Source of the DNA: Talpa occidentalis
Taxonomy: Eukaryota; Chordata; Mammalia; Eulipotyphla; Talpidae
NCBI RefSeq assembly: GCF_014898055.3
Contig: NW_026555331.1
Location: 103,863,694-103,927,693, forward strand
Reading direction: 5' to 3'
Length of the DNA: 64,000 bases
The translations under genes were made by a program, and so were the position numbers. Below the pieces are notes generated by a model that saw only the letters and a program-made list of their open reading frames with translations, was not told the origin of the DNA and searched no databases. This document shows, in pieces, positions 47,720 to 59,820 of the stretch (positions are counted from its first letter, which is position 1; each line of letters opens with the position of its first letter).

Positions 47720-48290
47720 TGAGGGAGGCACTTGTCTAAATACTCTGGGCTATGCAAAGAAATACAAGGTTTCATCCCTGCCCTCAAGGAGCTTGTAAAA
47801 TATAATAAAGACACATCTATTTGCTTGTTTGCCAAATAATCATATGAAAAGTAAAATATTAACATAAGATTTATAGAACAGTAGGTGACAACATGAAAAA
47901 CATCACAAAGTATGCATGATCAGTTTTCAAATGAGTGGCTCTACAGAAATTCAGAAAAGTGGGTCAGTTCATGCTGGGATGGTCAGATAAGGGAAGTGGG
48001 CTTGAAGAGTGAGGAGGCTCTGGATAGAAACTTAGGACAACATTCAAAATAAATGGGAGTGTACTGTATGAACAAAACTATGAGGCTGGAAAAGTATGGG
48101 AGATGCACGGGGAAAATGAAGAGCAAGTCCCTTGGTTGATATTGGAGCATTGACACAGTATAGTAGGATTGGGCTAGAATGTGAAATTTCAGCCAACCTG
48201 TGGAAGATGGTGAAATGCCCAGGAATGGAGTATGGGCTTGATGCCAGGGACAGTGGGTAGCACTGCTGGAGCAACAGAAAGATAAGGCTT
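47720..48290. repeat. fragment of the ancient repeat family A
   Basis: Begins with CCCTGCCCTCAAGGAGCTTG and continues with GGGAAGTGGGCTTGAAGAG and TATGAGGCTGGAAAAG, a layout shared with 49500-50190. Confidence 0.45.
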
Positions 48291-48306
48291 AAGAAATTTC
48301 TGTACA

Positions 48307-48575
48307 GAGCCTCCCTGGTAGCACAGGGGTTAAAGTCTCAGTGCCATCAAGCTATTGCCAGCCACTGAGGCATGAGATTAATCCCTGACCAGGGAACTAA
48401 ACCACATGGCGCAGCAGACCTCTCCTCTCTATATCTGCTGCAGTGTATTTCAGTGGATCCCCTTGTTCTGCTCCCCACTCTGTCTCTGGTGAATCCTCTC
48501 CCCTCCCCCCACCCCACCTCTGGCACATACCCCAGTTCTTTTATGCATAAATAAATCTTTTTTTTTTTTTTTAAA
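48307..48575 (+). mobile_element. tRNA-derived SINE, older type
   Basis: The degraded head GAGCCTCCCTGGTAGCACAG and the block CCATCAAGCTATTGCCAGCC group it with 41499. The B box is lost. The tail ATAAATAAATC then T16 shows an AATAAA-like signal followed by a Pol III T-run terminator. Flanks AAGAAATTTCTG and AAGAAACTTCCG are a decayed duplication. Confidence 0.92.
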
Positions 48576-49499
48576 GAAACTTCCGGGAGCTTTCCTGATT
48601 GCCTGTGACTATGCAAGTGCTTCTCTTTTTCTTTCTCCTTTTCCTAATAAACCTGACCTTTAAAAATATATAAAAAAGAAACTTCTGATTTCTGTTTTTC
48701 TTCCAAATATTTTCCCCATAAAATAAAAATGTATTAACAGGTTTATAAAGAAGTTGTTGAATTCATTTTATATATGCTGCTTTCTAGTATCAGATGAAAT
48801 AATATTGATAAAAATTATGCCCATGATATAATATTATAGTACTATATTCAGTATTATGGCATAATAATATGCTGTGATCAGTATTATACCATTACATACT
48901 TACAAAAGTACTGCACTATGCCCAATAAATATAGAAAATCTTCAAGGGCATTTCAATTTTTTCTAATGCAATGACCACAAAGGTCCTACCAAATGTGTTT
49001 AGAGAAAATACTTTATTTGTACCAATACCAACTACACAATGGCATAGTAAACATATAATATAACCAACAAAAGTTGTTCCATTGTTTCTGATGGGTAACT
49101 AACTATAAAGGTTCTCCATAGATATGGATAAGGCCAACAATGGCCAAGGTGTTTAGTAATATTATTGTCCTTCAGAATTGAGTGTGAAATAGAGTGAAAA
49201 GAATGTGAGACAGATGATAGCTAGACAGAGAAATGACATATGCTGACAGATCTGTCTATATTTAGTTTAATTTTTTCTATAGTTAAATATTCATATAATT
49301 GTTTCTTTGATTAAATTTCAGCATAGTTGAGGTCAGGAGCTATTTATTCACCCTCTTAGCATCCACTCTATCTTGTAGATAGCAAGATATATTAGAAAAC
49401 AGATTGTGTACTATGTAAATAAAAAAATAAAATTCCAAAGGAGCCAAAAGTTTTTCCTGTGTATTATTTGACTAAAATCTGGTTTTAATTAATATATTA

Positions 49500-50190
49500 A
49501 CAACACACTTATTTAGCACAAGGAGCCTAGTGCTGTGTAAGTGATGAAGGCACTGAGATGAAACCCAGAGCAGGAATGGAGAGTGGGTAAGGGGCCAATC
49601 TGCCTGGAGGAGAAGAGGTCTGAGCAGCAGAAATGGGACAGGAAAGGTGTATGTGGGTCAGCTCATGGAAGGGGCTCGGGGCATGCCAGAGAATTTGGAC
49701 TCCATTCATTAGGCACTGGAGACCCAGAAAGGTTATTGAGCAAGAAATTTATTTGACTATGTTATGCTTTAGGGAGATCAATCTGTTGGCATTTAGAATA
49801 GATTATCAGATTGGTTGGTGTGAGAGACACAAACAGAGGAAGTGGGGAGAGCACTTAGGAGCTCATGTAATGGCCCAGGTAGGAAATCATTAAAGCCTGA
49901 CTGAGTGGAGAGAGGGGATGAAGGATGCTTTAGTTGAAACCTAAGCAACTGGCAACTGATTTGATTAGAGGGGTGGGGGTCAAGGATGGTTCTGAGGTTT
50001 TTTTCCCATTAAGTCAGTGTTGGTGCTGTTACTAGAAAAAGACATGAAAGAAGGAAGCATAATATTAGTAAGGAAGGTGGTGAATTTGATCCTAGATATG
50101 AGGTTTGACTTAATGGCCAAAAGTCACTTGAAATGTGAGGTCAAAGCTCAGAGGAGAGGTCAGATGAAAGATGGGATTTAGTTGATACAT
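49500..50190. repeat. fragment of the ancient repeat family A
   Basis: Longest of the related fragments: GAATTTGGACTCCATTCATT, GTAATGGCCCAGGTAGG, then GTCAAGGATGGTTCTGAGG and CTCAGAGGAGAGGTCAGATG occur in the order expected of one old mammalian repeat. The 86-codon plus-strand ORF inside it is a by-product. Confidence 0.5.
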
Positions 50191-50281
50191 TATCCTTACT
50201 GGTATCTTTTGTGTGTGTGTGCTAGTAAATGCTTACTTGACAGCTAAGTATACGGTGATTTTTACCATATTTCTGTTGAGA

Positions 50282-50515
50282 AGCAGTATAGTTATCGGCT
50301 AAGAGTGTGACCTCAGAGTCAGAATGTCTAGGTTCAAATCCCGACTCCAACACTTTCTAGTCTTTGACTCCAAATAAGTTACTGAGTCTTTCTATGCCTT
50401 AGTTTCCTTACCTGTAAAATACAGATAGTAATAGAACCTATACTATAAAATATTTATGATTATTAAATGAGGTAATATTTAGGAAAGGACCTGGCACATA
50501 CTATTAACCATTATT
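50282..50515 (+). repeat. MIR SINE, near complete
   Basis: Canonical order: GGCTAAGAGTGTGACCTCAG, TCTAGGTTCAAATCCCGAC, CTTAGTTTCCTTACCTGTAA, ATTAAATGAGGTAATA, CCTGGCACATACTATTAACC. Confidence 0.88.
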
Positions 50516-50814
50516 GATCAATTACATTCATATCATCATTTAATTTTGTTTGCTGAATTAGCTACCCAGTGAAGATGTTTTACTTTGCTCAACCATATAT
50601 CCACATGTAGATATAGACACACGGTCACACCTGTGGTATAAAATTGTCCAGGGAGACAGTGGAAAGAGAGACTTTGAAATCCAAGTTTTTCACACATAGG
50701 TCTATTAAGTAGCATTTGATATATACATCCCATAATTAGACATGTCGGCTTCACTTTAGTAATTCAGCACATATTTTTCAAGTGTCATTTATGCACATGA
50801 GACTGTATTAAAGA

Positions 50815-51185
50815 TCACTCTGTCCTACAAAATCCCTGCTTGACCTGACCTTTGCCTATCTCCAATCTCATTCTAACCACTCTCTGTGTGGGCCTCCTTT
50901 CTTGTTCCTGAACACTTGTATTCTCCAACTGCAGGACTTTTGCACTTGATGTTTCCTGTGACTGGAGGGTGATTCACTTGGCTTTTTTCAAGAGCTTCAG
51001 CTTAAATGTCACCTCTTCCTTAACCATAAAATATAAAAGTTATTCCTTTTCATATGATCCTCTTATCTTCCTTCATGGCACTTATTAAAATCTGTGATTA
51101 TCTTAATAGAGACCAGGTCACCTATTTATACCCAAACAACCTACAGCCAGAACAGAATCTGGCATGTAATCTTAATCAATTAATT
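50815..51185 (+). repeat. L2 LINE 3' region
   Basis: Phrases such as CTTAAATGTCACCTCTTCCT and CATGGCACTTATTAAAATCTG follow the L2 consensus order. Confidence 0.75.
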
Positions 51186-51254
51186 AAATGCAGAGCCATA
51201 AGGACATATAATGACAAGAAAATAAGACAAAGTAGGAACAAAAAGTTCTACTAT

Positions 51255-51269
51255 TAAAGAGAAAAAGGA
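51255..51269. repeat. target-site duplication, left copy, of the SINE at 51270
   Basis: TAAAGAGAAAAAGGA, repeated perfectly at 51542-51556. Confidence 0.92.
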
Positions 51270-51541
51270 AGGCCTCTCTTGTGGTGCAAGGGATTAAGTC
51301 GCAGCACTATGAAGCTGTCCACAGCCACAGCACGAGTTTGATCCCTGGCCAGGGAGCTATCCACATGGCGCAGCAGACCTTTCCTGTCTTGCCCAGTGCT
51401 CCCCTCAGCAGTGTATTTCAGTCAATCCACCTGTTCTGCTCCCCACTCTGTCTCTGGTGGGTCCTCTCACCCCCTTAGCCCCCATACCTGTGGCCTGTAC
51501 CCCAGCTCTTGTGTCATGGATAAATAAATCTTTAGAAAAAA
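51270..51541 (+). mobile_element. tRNA-derived SINE, older type
   Basis: The head AGGCCTCTCTTGTGGTGCAA is worn, but the CTCAGCAGTGTATTTCAGTC body and the GATAAATAAATCTTTAG tail are clear; the AATAAA plus TCTTT ending is typical of T+ class SINEs. Perfect 15-base target duplications flank it. Confidence 0.93.
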
Positions 51542-51556
51542 TAAAGAGAAAAAGGA
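51542..51556. repeat. target-site duplication, right copy, of the SINE at 51270
   Basis: Perfect match to 51255-51269. Confidence 0.92.
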
Positions 51557-53039
51557 TAAATAGGAAAACAATTTGCAACAATCAGCAGCATCAGGAAGTG
51601 AGGAAATATAAAACAGAATTGAGATGTTTAATCATAAATTATAGGTAACAAGAAAAAAAAAAAAACAGTGAAAGGAAGGGACAATTACAAGAAAAAAAGG
51701 GATGGTCAGTAAAATAACATTGCCACAGATGAATTTGAGAACAAATACTAATGACTGGGAGAGTACTGTTAACTTCGAGGAAGCTGTTATAGTTAAGAGA
51801 TAATGACAGAAAACAAAGCTGCCAGGGGTTAAGGAGTCTGCAGGTGAAGAGACACTGAAGACAGAAACCAAAAAGCTCTCCTAGGAAATCTTATGCTAAA
51901 GAGGAGAGTCAGGTTGAAATTCCTTCAACAGGATCTCAGAGTCTCAAACAAAAAGGCAGGAGATTTGGAGTCTGGCTCCACAGAGAGCTTGAAAATGCCA
52001 CTTTGCATGTGAATTCCCTCATTCACCTACCAGAGAAATGTTCTGCTCCATTTCTACACCTATAATAAGGAACAAAGGGGCTAATGGATAACGGGGTACA
52101 AGGAGGTATTATTTCTTTGTAAGAATTCTAATGAAAATCTAATGAAGAAAATACCTACAAAAGAATGTTTTATTTGACACAATATCATGGTAGATTTTCA
52201 CCTAAGCTTAATAAAGTTAGATTGATTTTTCCCTCCACATCATTGAAGATGTTGCACTTACTCAACTGCAGCATTTGCTGAGGCCAGATATGAAGAGTGC
52301 TTATATTTATCACTGACATTTTGTTGAACTTGTCCATTCTTATTAATCATTGCTATAAAGTAAGCAGCTGAGTACTCTTAGGAAGTTGATATTCCCAGCT
52401 GATATTCTGTAAAAATAGTGAAGCTTGATGCTCTCAGGCTGCAGTCTCTCTCTCTAGATGTGTGTTCATGGAGGTACGTGTGTGTGTGTTTTATAAAACC
52501 TAAAGATATAAATACATTTTTGCAAAGCTAGCACAGACTTTATCATATTCTGTCTTCTGAAAACATGAAAGAATTAAAAACAAAAGCCGACATCCATCCG
52601 TTTATGTTCTACATGGGAGACAAATCATATCCACAGAATGAAAACTCCAGTTAAAATATCTGATATAAAGGTGATCAGAAGATATGTTTTGAAACTAATA
52701 GTGAACATTTTTTGGTGCTAAAGGATAAGTGCTCAGTTAAGAATAAATGCCAAACTAATAGTGTGAATATTTGACCTTTTGGCATAGTTTCAAGATTCTT
52801 CAGAAAAATTTTAAGAGTTCAGTCCCACTAAAGTAATTTTTCTTTTTGTTTTATAAATGTTAGCATTTTAGTCAGATTAGTATGGTTGACATTTGCTTAC
52901 CTTGTCAGAATTTTAAATAGTCTTATGGCTCCTTAAGGAATGTAAATACAAATATGTGAGTTTTAAAATTTATAATTTGGAAGCGACATAATCAAAACCA
53001 ATAGCATCCAGTGATTCTAGACGGTTCTTTAAACAAAGA

Positions 53040-53995
53040 ATCTAATCTTTTTTCATAGGGTTCTTTTCTTTTATCAAAATTTGTTTATTCTTTTGTCAAT
53101 TTTAAATGCACTTTGTAGTCTTTTTTTCAGATTCTTCTGTTCTCTCCAGTTCTTCAGGGATTAATTTCCTCATTTGATTTATTCATCAACATAACCATCT
53201 AAGTACAATTTAAAGTACCATGCCATGAGTTTCTATCCATACTATTTTCATTGTCTTCCAGAACTATGTATTTTTGTAATTTCTTCTTTTAACTTGCAAG
53301 TTCTTTAGAAGTTTGTTTTTTCTTTTCAGCATCCAAATATAGAGGTTTAGGTATTTTTAACAATCACTTTAGTTAGTATGGCTTTATTTATTTACTTATA
53401 TACTTATTAATTTATTTACTTATTTATTTTAGTGTTGGTTTCTAACTAAATTGCAGTTAAAGAACATAGTGTGTATGATAGTCACTGAAATTTGTTGAGA
53501 TTTCAATTGTACACTTATAAGTAATCAATTTCCATGAATATTCTATATGTATTGAAAAGAAAACAAATCTTTTCTATCTTCTAGATAGATTAGATCAAGT
53601 TTATTAATTTTTTGGTTCAAATCTTCCATATCTTTACTAATTTTTTGCCTCCTAGGTCTACCAATTTCTAAAAGCAGTATGTTAAAATCTCCTACTATGA
53701 TTAAGGATTTGTCAAATTTGTCTAAAAAGTTCTTGCTTTATAGAATTCAAGGTTATGTACTTAGATGCAGTTGAGCTTTATCTTCTTTTACTATTAGATG
53801 GTATGATCCTGTAGTATTACTATTGCTTTATGTCTTAAATTCTACATTGTCTGATATAGTTGCTTTTTTTGGATAGGAATGCCTGATGTTTATTTCCATT
53901 TCCTTACTTTATAAATTTCTATGTGGTTTTTGTTTCAGGTATATCTCCTCTAAAATGAATGTTGCTAGATATTTTTAAATACAATGTGATGTGAT
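53040..53995 (-). repeat. ancient LINE (L1M-like) fragment
   Basis: Antisense phrases TTCAAATCTTCCATATCTTT, GTATGTTAAAATCTCCTACT, GGATTTGTCAAATTTGTCT and CTACATTGTCTGATATAG resemble old L1M elements. A TTTA-rich simple stretch (53383-53430) interrupts it. Confidence 0.5.
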
Positions 53996-54017
53996 AATTT
54001 CTATCTTAATCAGTGCA

Positions 54018-54130
54018 TTTTTAAAAAAAGATTTATTTATTTATGCATACAAGAATTGGGGTACAGGCCAGAGGTGTGGAGGGTGAGAAGATTCACCAGA
54101 GACAGAGTGGGGAGCAAAACAGGTAGATGA
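54018..54130 (-). mobile_element. older-type SINE, tail part, split by an insertion
   Basis: Reversed tail and 3' body (AAAGATTTATTTATTTATGC to CAGAGTGGGGAGCAAAACAG) stop at 54130, where another SINE begins. The rest of the same element resumes at about 54424. Confidence 0.88.
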
Positions 54131-54403
54131 GGGCCTCCCGGGTGATGCAGCAGTTGAGCGCTGGGTTGCGAAGCTGCCCACAGCCTCTGTAGCACTGGTT
54201 CAATCCCTGGCCACCAGGCGAGGGTTCCACATGGTGCACAGACCTCTCCTGCCGTACCCGTTGCTCCCCTCAGCAGTGCACTTTGTCAGTCTGCCTGTTC
54301 TGCAATCCCCTCTGGCTCTGGTGAATTCTCTCACCCTCCTGCGTTTCTGACTGTACCCAGTGCTTGTATAAATAAATTAAATAAATCTTAAAAAAAAAAA
54401 AAA
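54131..54403 (+). mobile_element. younger-type SINE nested inside an older copy
   Basis: The head GGGCCTCCCGGGTGATGCAG is followed by GGTTGAGCGCTGGGTTGCGA-like text (TTGAGCGCTGGGTTGCGAAG) and a tail TAAATAAATCTT with poly(A). CAAAACAG occurs on both sides (54115-54122 and 54417-54424), consistent with a short duplicated target in the host element. It is in opposite orientation to its host. Confidence 0.92.
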
Positions 54404-54423
54404 GGTTACAAAAAAACAAAACA

Positions 54424-54543
54424 GTTCACTGCTGAGGGGAGCAGCGGGCAAGACAGGAGAGATCTGCTGCACCATGTGGGTAGCTCCCTGACCAGCTGGG
54501 GATCAAATGCTGCAGATGCTGAGGATAGCTTCATAGTGCTGTA
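54424..54543 (-). mobile_element. older-type SINE, head part, after the nested insertion
   Basis: Resumes with CACTGCTGAGGGGAGCAGCG and runs to GATAGCTTCATAGTGCTG, where the tRNA-like 5' end is truncated or lost. Confidence 0.85.
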
Positions 54544-55259
54544 CTTACTCTGAAATTTTAACATGCATTTCCTATCAAAGACTAAAGTTACTCATTATTT
54601 CTCTCTTCCTTTCTCCTGTACAGGACAACACTCTCATGCTCTTTCTACTCCACATCTCCATTGTCCCAGGTAATCTTGTAATTGTTAATCAGATTTATTT
54701 TACCTCTTCCTAAATTCGTAAAATACATATTTTTAAAAAATAGCTAAAGTTACTGAGCGATTGCTAGATTTGCTACCATTTCTTGTATTCCTCACCTCCT
54801 CTCTGTGCTTATTCTTCTTTGGCTGAAGTACAGAGAAAGGGGCAGAGCTGCAATTTAAAGCAATGTGTGTTTGTCTACAAAGTCCTCACTCTCAACTCCA
54901 ACAAATTACTGGTCATGGGTCTAGAGAAAGGTATTCTATATGTACAGGGCAGAGGGGGATAGTAGATAAGAGGCAGATGGAAAAGAGGACGGTAAGTGGC
55001 GGGTGGTTAGAAAAGGTGTCATAATAATGACACAAAGTTAGTTTTAACACTGTCTACTATTAGACAGGATTTCTATATCAGAGCAAAACCAATAAACTCA
55101 TGAGACATGAATATGGCATATATGCATAATACATAAATAAACATGGGGAACTAAAAGTATAGCAGTGAGACAAGATTTGGGCCAAACAGGGCAGAGGAAG
55201 CGGCCTGCAAAGAAAGATTCTCAGCTCTGAGGTATAGAGCCTCCCACATAATGGTGCTC

Positions 55260-55275
55260 AAGAATATCTATGGAG
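55260..55275. repeat. target-site duplication, left copy, of the SINE at 55276
   Basis: AAGAATATCTATGGAG, repeated perfectly at 55599-55614. Confidence 0.93.
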
Positions 55276-55598
55276 GGCCTCCCCGGTGGCGCAGTGGTTG
55301 AGCGCTGGGTTGCGAAGCTGCCCGCGGCCTCTGCAGCGCGGGTTCGATCCCCAGCTGCTCCCCGGCCACCAGAGGAGGGTCCCACATGGCGCGCAGACCT
55401 CTCCTGCCGCCCGCTGCTCCCCTCAGCAGTGTACTTTGGTCCTTCTGCCTGCTCTGCTCCCCACTCTGGCTCTGGTGAATTCTCTCACCCTCCCGCACTT
55501 CTGACTGTACCCAGTACATGTATAAACAAAACAAACAAACAAACAAACAAATAAATAAAACATGCCTCTATATATAAAAAAAAAAAATTAAAAAAAAA
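55276..55598 (+). mobile_element. tRNA-derived SINE, young CpG-rich type
   Basis: Full-length copy with perfect 16-base target duplications. A box TGGCGCAGTGG and B box GGTTCGATCCC (55341-55351) are intact. The tail runs AAAC units, AAAT units, ACATGCCTCTATATAT and A-rich sequence, sharing the extra ACATGCCTCTAT word with the copy at 30291. The two copies differ mainly at CpG sites. Both frames that look like 70-95-codon ORFs here are SINE text. Confidence 0.95.
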
Positions 55599-55614
55599 AA
55601 GAATATCTATGGAG
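55599..55614. repeat. target-site duplication, right copy, of the SINE at 55276
   Basis: Perfect match to 55260-55275. Confidence 0.93.
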
Positions 55615-58600
55615 TGAAAGAAATGAAAGCAAGTAGGAAAAAAAGAATGGAAAGGGGCAGGCAAAAAGAAAGAAAATTAGAAAAGGAGGAAGGTAATAAG
55701 GAAGTAGGAAAAAAATGAAGGAGATGAAACAAATGGCAGAAGTAAACAGAAACGAGGATTTCATTTAAAAATATATATATGTATTTATATTGGGTTGTTG
55801 GAAAAGTCATGACACATTTATCCTGTTTTCCACTACACTTAATATTAATAACACTATAATTTAGTACCATGGTTTAAGTAAAAAGACTTCCAGCAAACTT
55901 CATGGACTAATAATATTAAAATGCTGAATAAGTCAACTGTCATCTTTCCATTGTAGTTCTCTAAAATGAGAAAAATTCTTTTATGAAACCAGACTAGTAT
56001 CACTTATAATGATAATACCAGAGACTACAGGGTCCCTATAATCCTCATATTAACTTGGTAATACGAGAAATAATTACTCAGCAAGGAAAAAAATGTCAAA
56101 TGTATTTCAGGAGAGCGGGTAACCACTTACTAATTAACTTAATATTTCTGTTCACTTGCTTGAAACTACTTGAAATTTAGGTACCCAAACACTGTTCTTT
56201 TTTATGTCTACATAACAGTCTCATTGAAGAACTTTATAGCAAAATTTAACTTTATACTCCATTTTAGGTGCATAAATTTAAAATGTAATCAAATGACCAC
56301 AGTATAAAAATATCCTTTTCTGGCTCAGAATAGCTCAATCTATCATTAAAATTAAAAAATGAATTAACACTTTATAAAAATAGGTTAATGGAATTAGAAA
56401 TTAGTCTTCCTGTTTTATGTTGTCCTCTCTCCTCTCATCCACTTGCCAGAAGAATTTCAAATGCAATTCCCCTTGAAAGCTACAAAATTAATAGGCTAAT
56501 GGGCAGTTACCATTTTTGTTAAAGTAGGCTGATTCTATTGAATTTATATCTTGATCCTTTTGTCATTGTTGTTTCTGCATAATTTCCTGACATTAAAGGA
56601 AAAAAAATCAAGGAGAGCCAGCTGGGCTAATTTCTGCAACAATTTTCCAAGTATTGTTTTCCCTTTTCAAGATTTAAAATCAAACAAAAATGTTTCTCTG
56701 GATTTCTAATGAAAAAATGAGCAATAAGTTCTGAAATTTGTAGTAAGCCAAAGGAACTCATTACTGTGTTATGAAACACATTAGCACACTTTGATCAATA
56801 CATTAGCTGCACAAACACAAATATGCTACAGTGATGTCACAATGTTAGCAATTCTGCCTGGCCTATGCTAAAAGGTAGTAAGACAGAAAAGGCGTGAAAG
56901 CATTAGGGTATTTGGAGAAAAGCCAAATACCTTCAATACTCCCCAGAAATGGCACTCTCTCAACTTTTCTGTACATATGCATAAATCCCCTGAACACAAA
57001 GAAATCTTTGAAATTTATTCTTATTCTTTTATGTAGTTAAAAATTAATGAACAAGAAATTAAAGAGAAGTGACTGTAATAAAGTTAGAATATTCTAACTG
57101 AAAAACAATTATAATAAAACTATTTACACTCCCATAGAATTATAAGCATTTTTCAAAGGATATTTTGCAATACAATTTTTTAAACAATGTTTTCTTCTTC
57201 TTACTCCTGAGACTTAAATACTGCAGGTTTATTTTACATTAAAAAAGTTATTAAAGTGAGAATTTTCCTTTGTCAGAAAAAAAATCTGTGATTTAAAGTA
57301 AAATGTAGAATGCTTAGATTTTTCTTCACATTTGTATGCTTCATCTTGCAACTAAGAGGATTGGTTTTCAACTATATGTAATTGACAGAAAATTGTGTTT
57401 AAATGGTAGCATTAATTAATTCTGGGAATTTAATCAGTCAGACTTCGGTGATACACAGTTCTTTGTATAGAACTGGAAAAATACCAATTTTTTTATAAAT
57501 GTGCTCACTACTTTTCCACTGTTTTCACCTCCTCTCAAAATTATATTCATATTTCACAGAAGAAAAAGCAATTAGCTTAATTCTTATCCTGAAAGAGAGA
57601 TCACTTTTTTAAAGGAAATAAGTTGCCTATCTAGTTTTAGATATTTAATCAAACAAAACCTGTAACTCTAAGAGACAACTTTAGGGCTTTCACTAAGAAA
57701 AATCCCCTCTGAGTGGCTGGCTCAAACTCGACAAACTTGAACTGTGCAGATGTTGAAGCAACTCTCAGTTACACTGGGGAAGAAAGAAGAGCTAGACATT
57801 CCACAGCTGCCTACACCAGCTTCCTTCCCAGGGGCACAGTTGCAGGCTCTATCAAGCTCAATCACTTTGTACAGCAACTGGGCTCCCAGGCAGGGGCCAA
57901 GGAATCCCAGAGCAGCTTAGATTTCTTCCAGTACCACAGCAAGAAGTAAGACTACTTAAAGAGTAACCAGCTATTTCCAACAATGGCCCCAGGCCAAAAG
58001 GCAGGGGGTAGGGAATGTGGGGAGAAAGAACACATAGAATAGGAGAAAATAAAAGATGCTTCATATTTTTGAGACTTTCAAGATATTTACAGAGCATCTG
58101 CCTTGGGTCTTTGTTATGAAAATGACTGAACATTTGATCTTCATTCCTGACCAATTTTTTTATTTGAGGGGTACAGAGAGGATGGTCAGGTCAAAGAAAC
58201 ATAAAACTTAATTAATAGTAAATCCAACAATTGGAATGTACCCAACTCACTGCAGAGTTTTAGAGGAATGAGATGCATATGACAATGATACCATGCTTAA
58301 GATAATACATTCTTCCATTTTACACGGTCCTAATCTCATGGGACTTTTGGCTTATTAGCATTGCAATCCACTACATTCTCCTAGTTCTTCTGAACATTTG
58401 AAAGACTAAAATAATTGTATTAATGATATGGTATAACTGCAAACAAGTAACCAGCAAATATTCTTTCCTATTTGCAGGTACTAATGCTATGTCAGGTGCT
58501 ATTTCCTTAGGATAAATCAGAAAGGAAGGAACTATAAACATGCAGTTTCATGAATTTAACAGAAATATACAGGTTACCAATGCCCACAAAGTTGTCCTTT

Positions 58601-58769
58601 TATACTAATCATCTAGTGTAGTAAAAAGACAAGAGGTACATGCACATGTTTTGGTAATATCTTGAATTTGTAATACTCTTATCATCATTAATTCCTACTT
58701 ATTCAGAAAACCATTATTATTCTCTCTTAGCAGCACTTGCAAGATACAATAACCAAAACAATAGTGATA

Positions 58770-58975
58770 TTACCATTTATTATGGGCTTGTTATTATTTA
58801 AGCACTAGTACTAAGAGTTTTAGATAAATTGTTTGATTATCCCATCACCATATTATCCCCATATTAGAGATGAAATTCACTTTTAAAGTCACTGAGCTAA
58901 TAAATGATACAGCCAAAATTTAAACTTTTTGACCAAAGTCCATGTGCTAGTTGTTATGTTTTTACTGACTTCACT
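58770..58975 (-). repeat. MIR SINE fragment
   Basis: The reverse-MIR order is visible: TTATCCCCATATTAGAGATG, GTCACTGAGCTAATAAATG, then CAAAGTCCATGTGCTAG. Confidence 0.65.
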
Positions 58976-59820
58976 GAAAATGACATTGTACACTAATTTG
59001 AAACATCTATATGATGTGAGTTCAGTCTCACTTATATTGCTTATAATCACCTTTACTTCTCTAGCTGTTGGTTTTCTAATAGCTAGTAAAGGTTAATTTC
59101 AACCTATGGTATTAGTAATGCAATTATTCCCTGAATGTTTTCATATTCTAAGTGTCCTAAGTTTTAGATGCCCACCCTTCTGTTTTAGGCTGACTCTCAC
59201 AACTACAAGTCAAACAGCTAATAGACAATTTTATGTTACATAACAGATACTGAGGCTATAAACCCTAAATCTGCCTAAAAACATAGAATAAAAAATTTAT
59301 TCATACCCAATGATAAAATAATAAGAAAACTTCAAGCCTCAAAAGGCCTTTGTTTATAGTTCAACAACATTCCTCCAAGACAATGCAATCCACTACAGCA
59401 AGGAGGAATATATGAGGCAGAAGTTGTTGACATATGGGGTGTGCATAGAACTTCTGGTTAATGGAAGTTCCAAGATGTATAAATAAAAAATGATGTGTAA
59501 GTTGGTGGAAAAAACTGTAAGGCAAGTCAATTTTTTAATTAAAAAATTATGTAGCATAAACAATGCTAATGAGCCAAAAGTCTCATGAGATTAGGACCGT
59601 ATCTGCTTCATTTTAACATTCCATTCACTTTTCATAAGTGTACATCCACTCACTTGAAAACCCTCAAGCAGAACCCTTTTTGTAAAATACAGTTTTGAAG
59701 ATTTTCTTTGTTCTTGTTCTTAATAGCTCACCATTTTTTACTCAAGTTGTCAGCTTGATAATATATGGCATTTTTTTAAAAAGCCCTAAAATATTTAAAT
59801 GAATCACCAGAAATAAATAC

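Larger units (their letters stand above)
29234..59820 (-). other. SKAP2: SKAP2 large intron, 30.6 kb, repeat-rich
   Basis: The donor is at 59820-59819 and the acceptor at 29235-29234. It contains ten SINE copies, MER5A, a hAT transposase relic, CR1/L3, L2 and MIR pieces and three or four fragments of one ancient repeat family, listed separately. Stretches with nothing recognised: about 31700-33600, 34100-35700, 42000-45000, 51900-53000 and 55950-58700, all AT-rich with scattered short ORFs only. Confidence 0.9.

Noticed and set aside
55268..55554. ORFs of 72-94 codons on both strands
   Set aside because: SINE sequence, as above. Arg/Pro/Ala-rich translation reflects CpG-rich repeat DNA.
55788..55930. 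Mariner start TATATTGGGTTGTTGGAAAAG
   Set aside because: Only about 20 bases resemble a mariner end and no matching opposite end is visible.
57713..57949. 78-codon plus-strand ORF with mixed composition
   Set aside because: No splice sites in phase, no known motif, and low length; probably an old repeat or chance.
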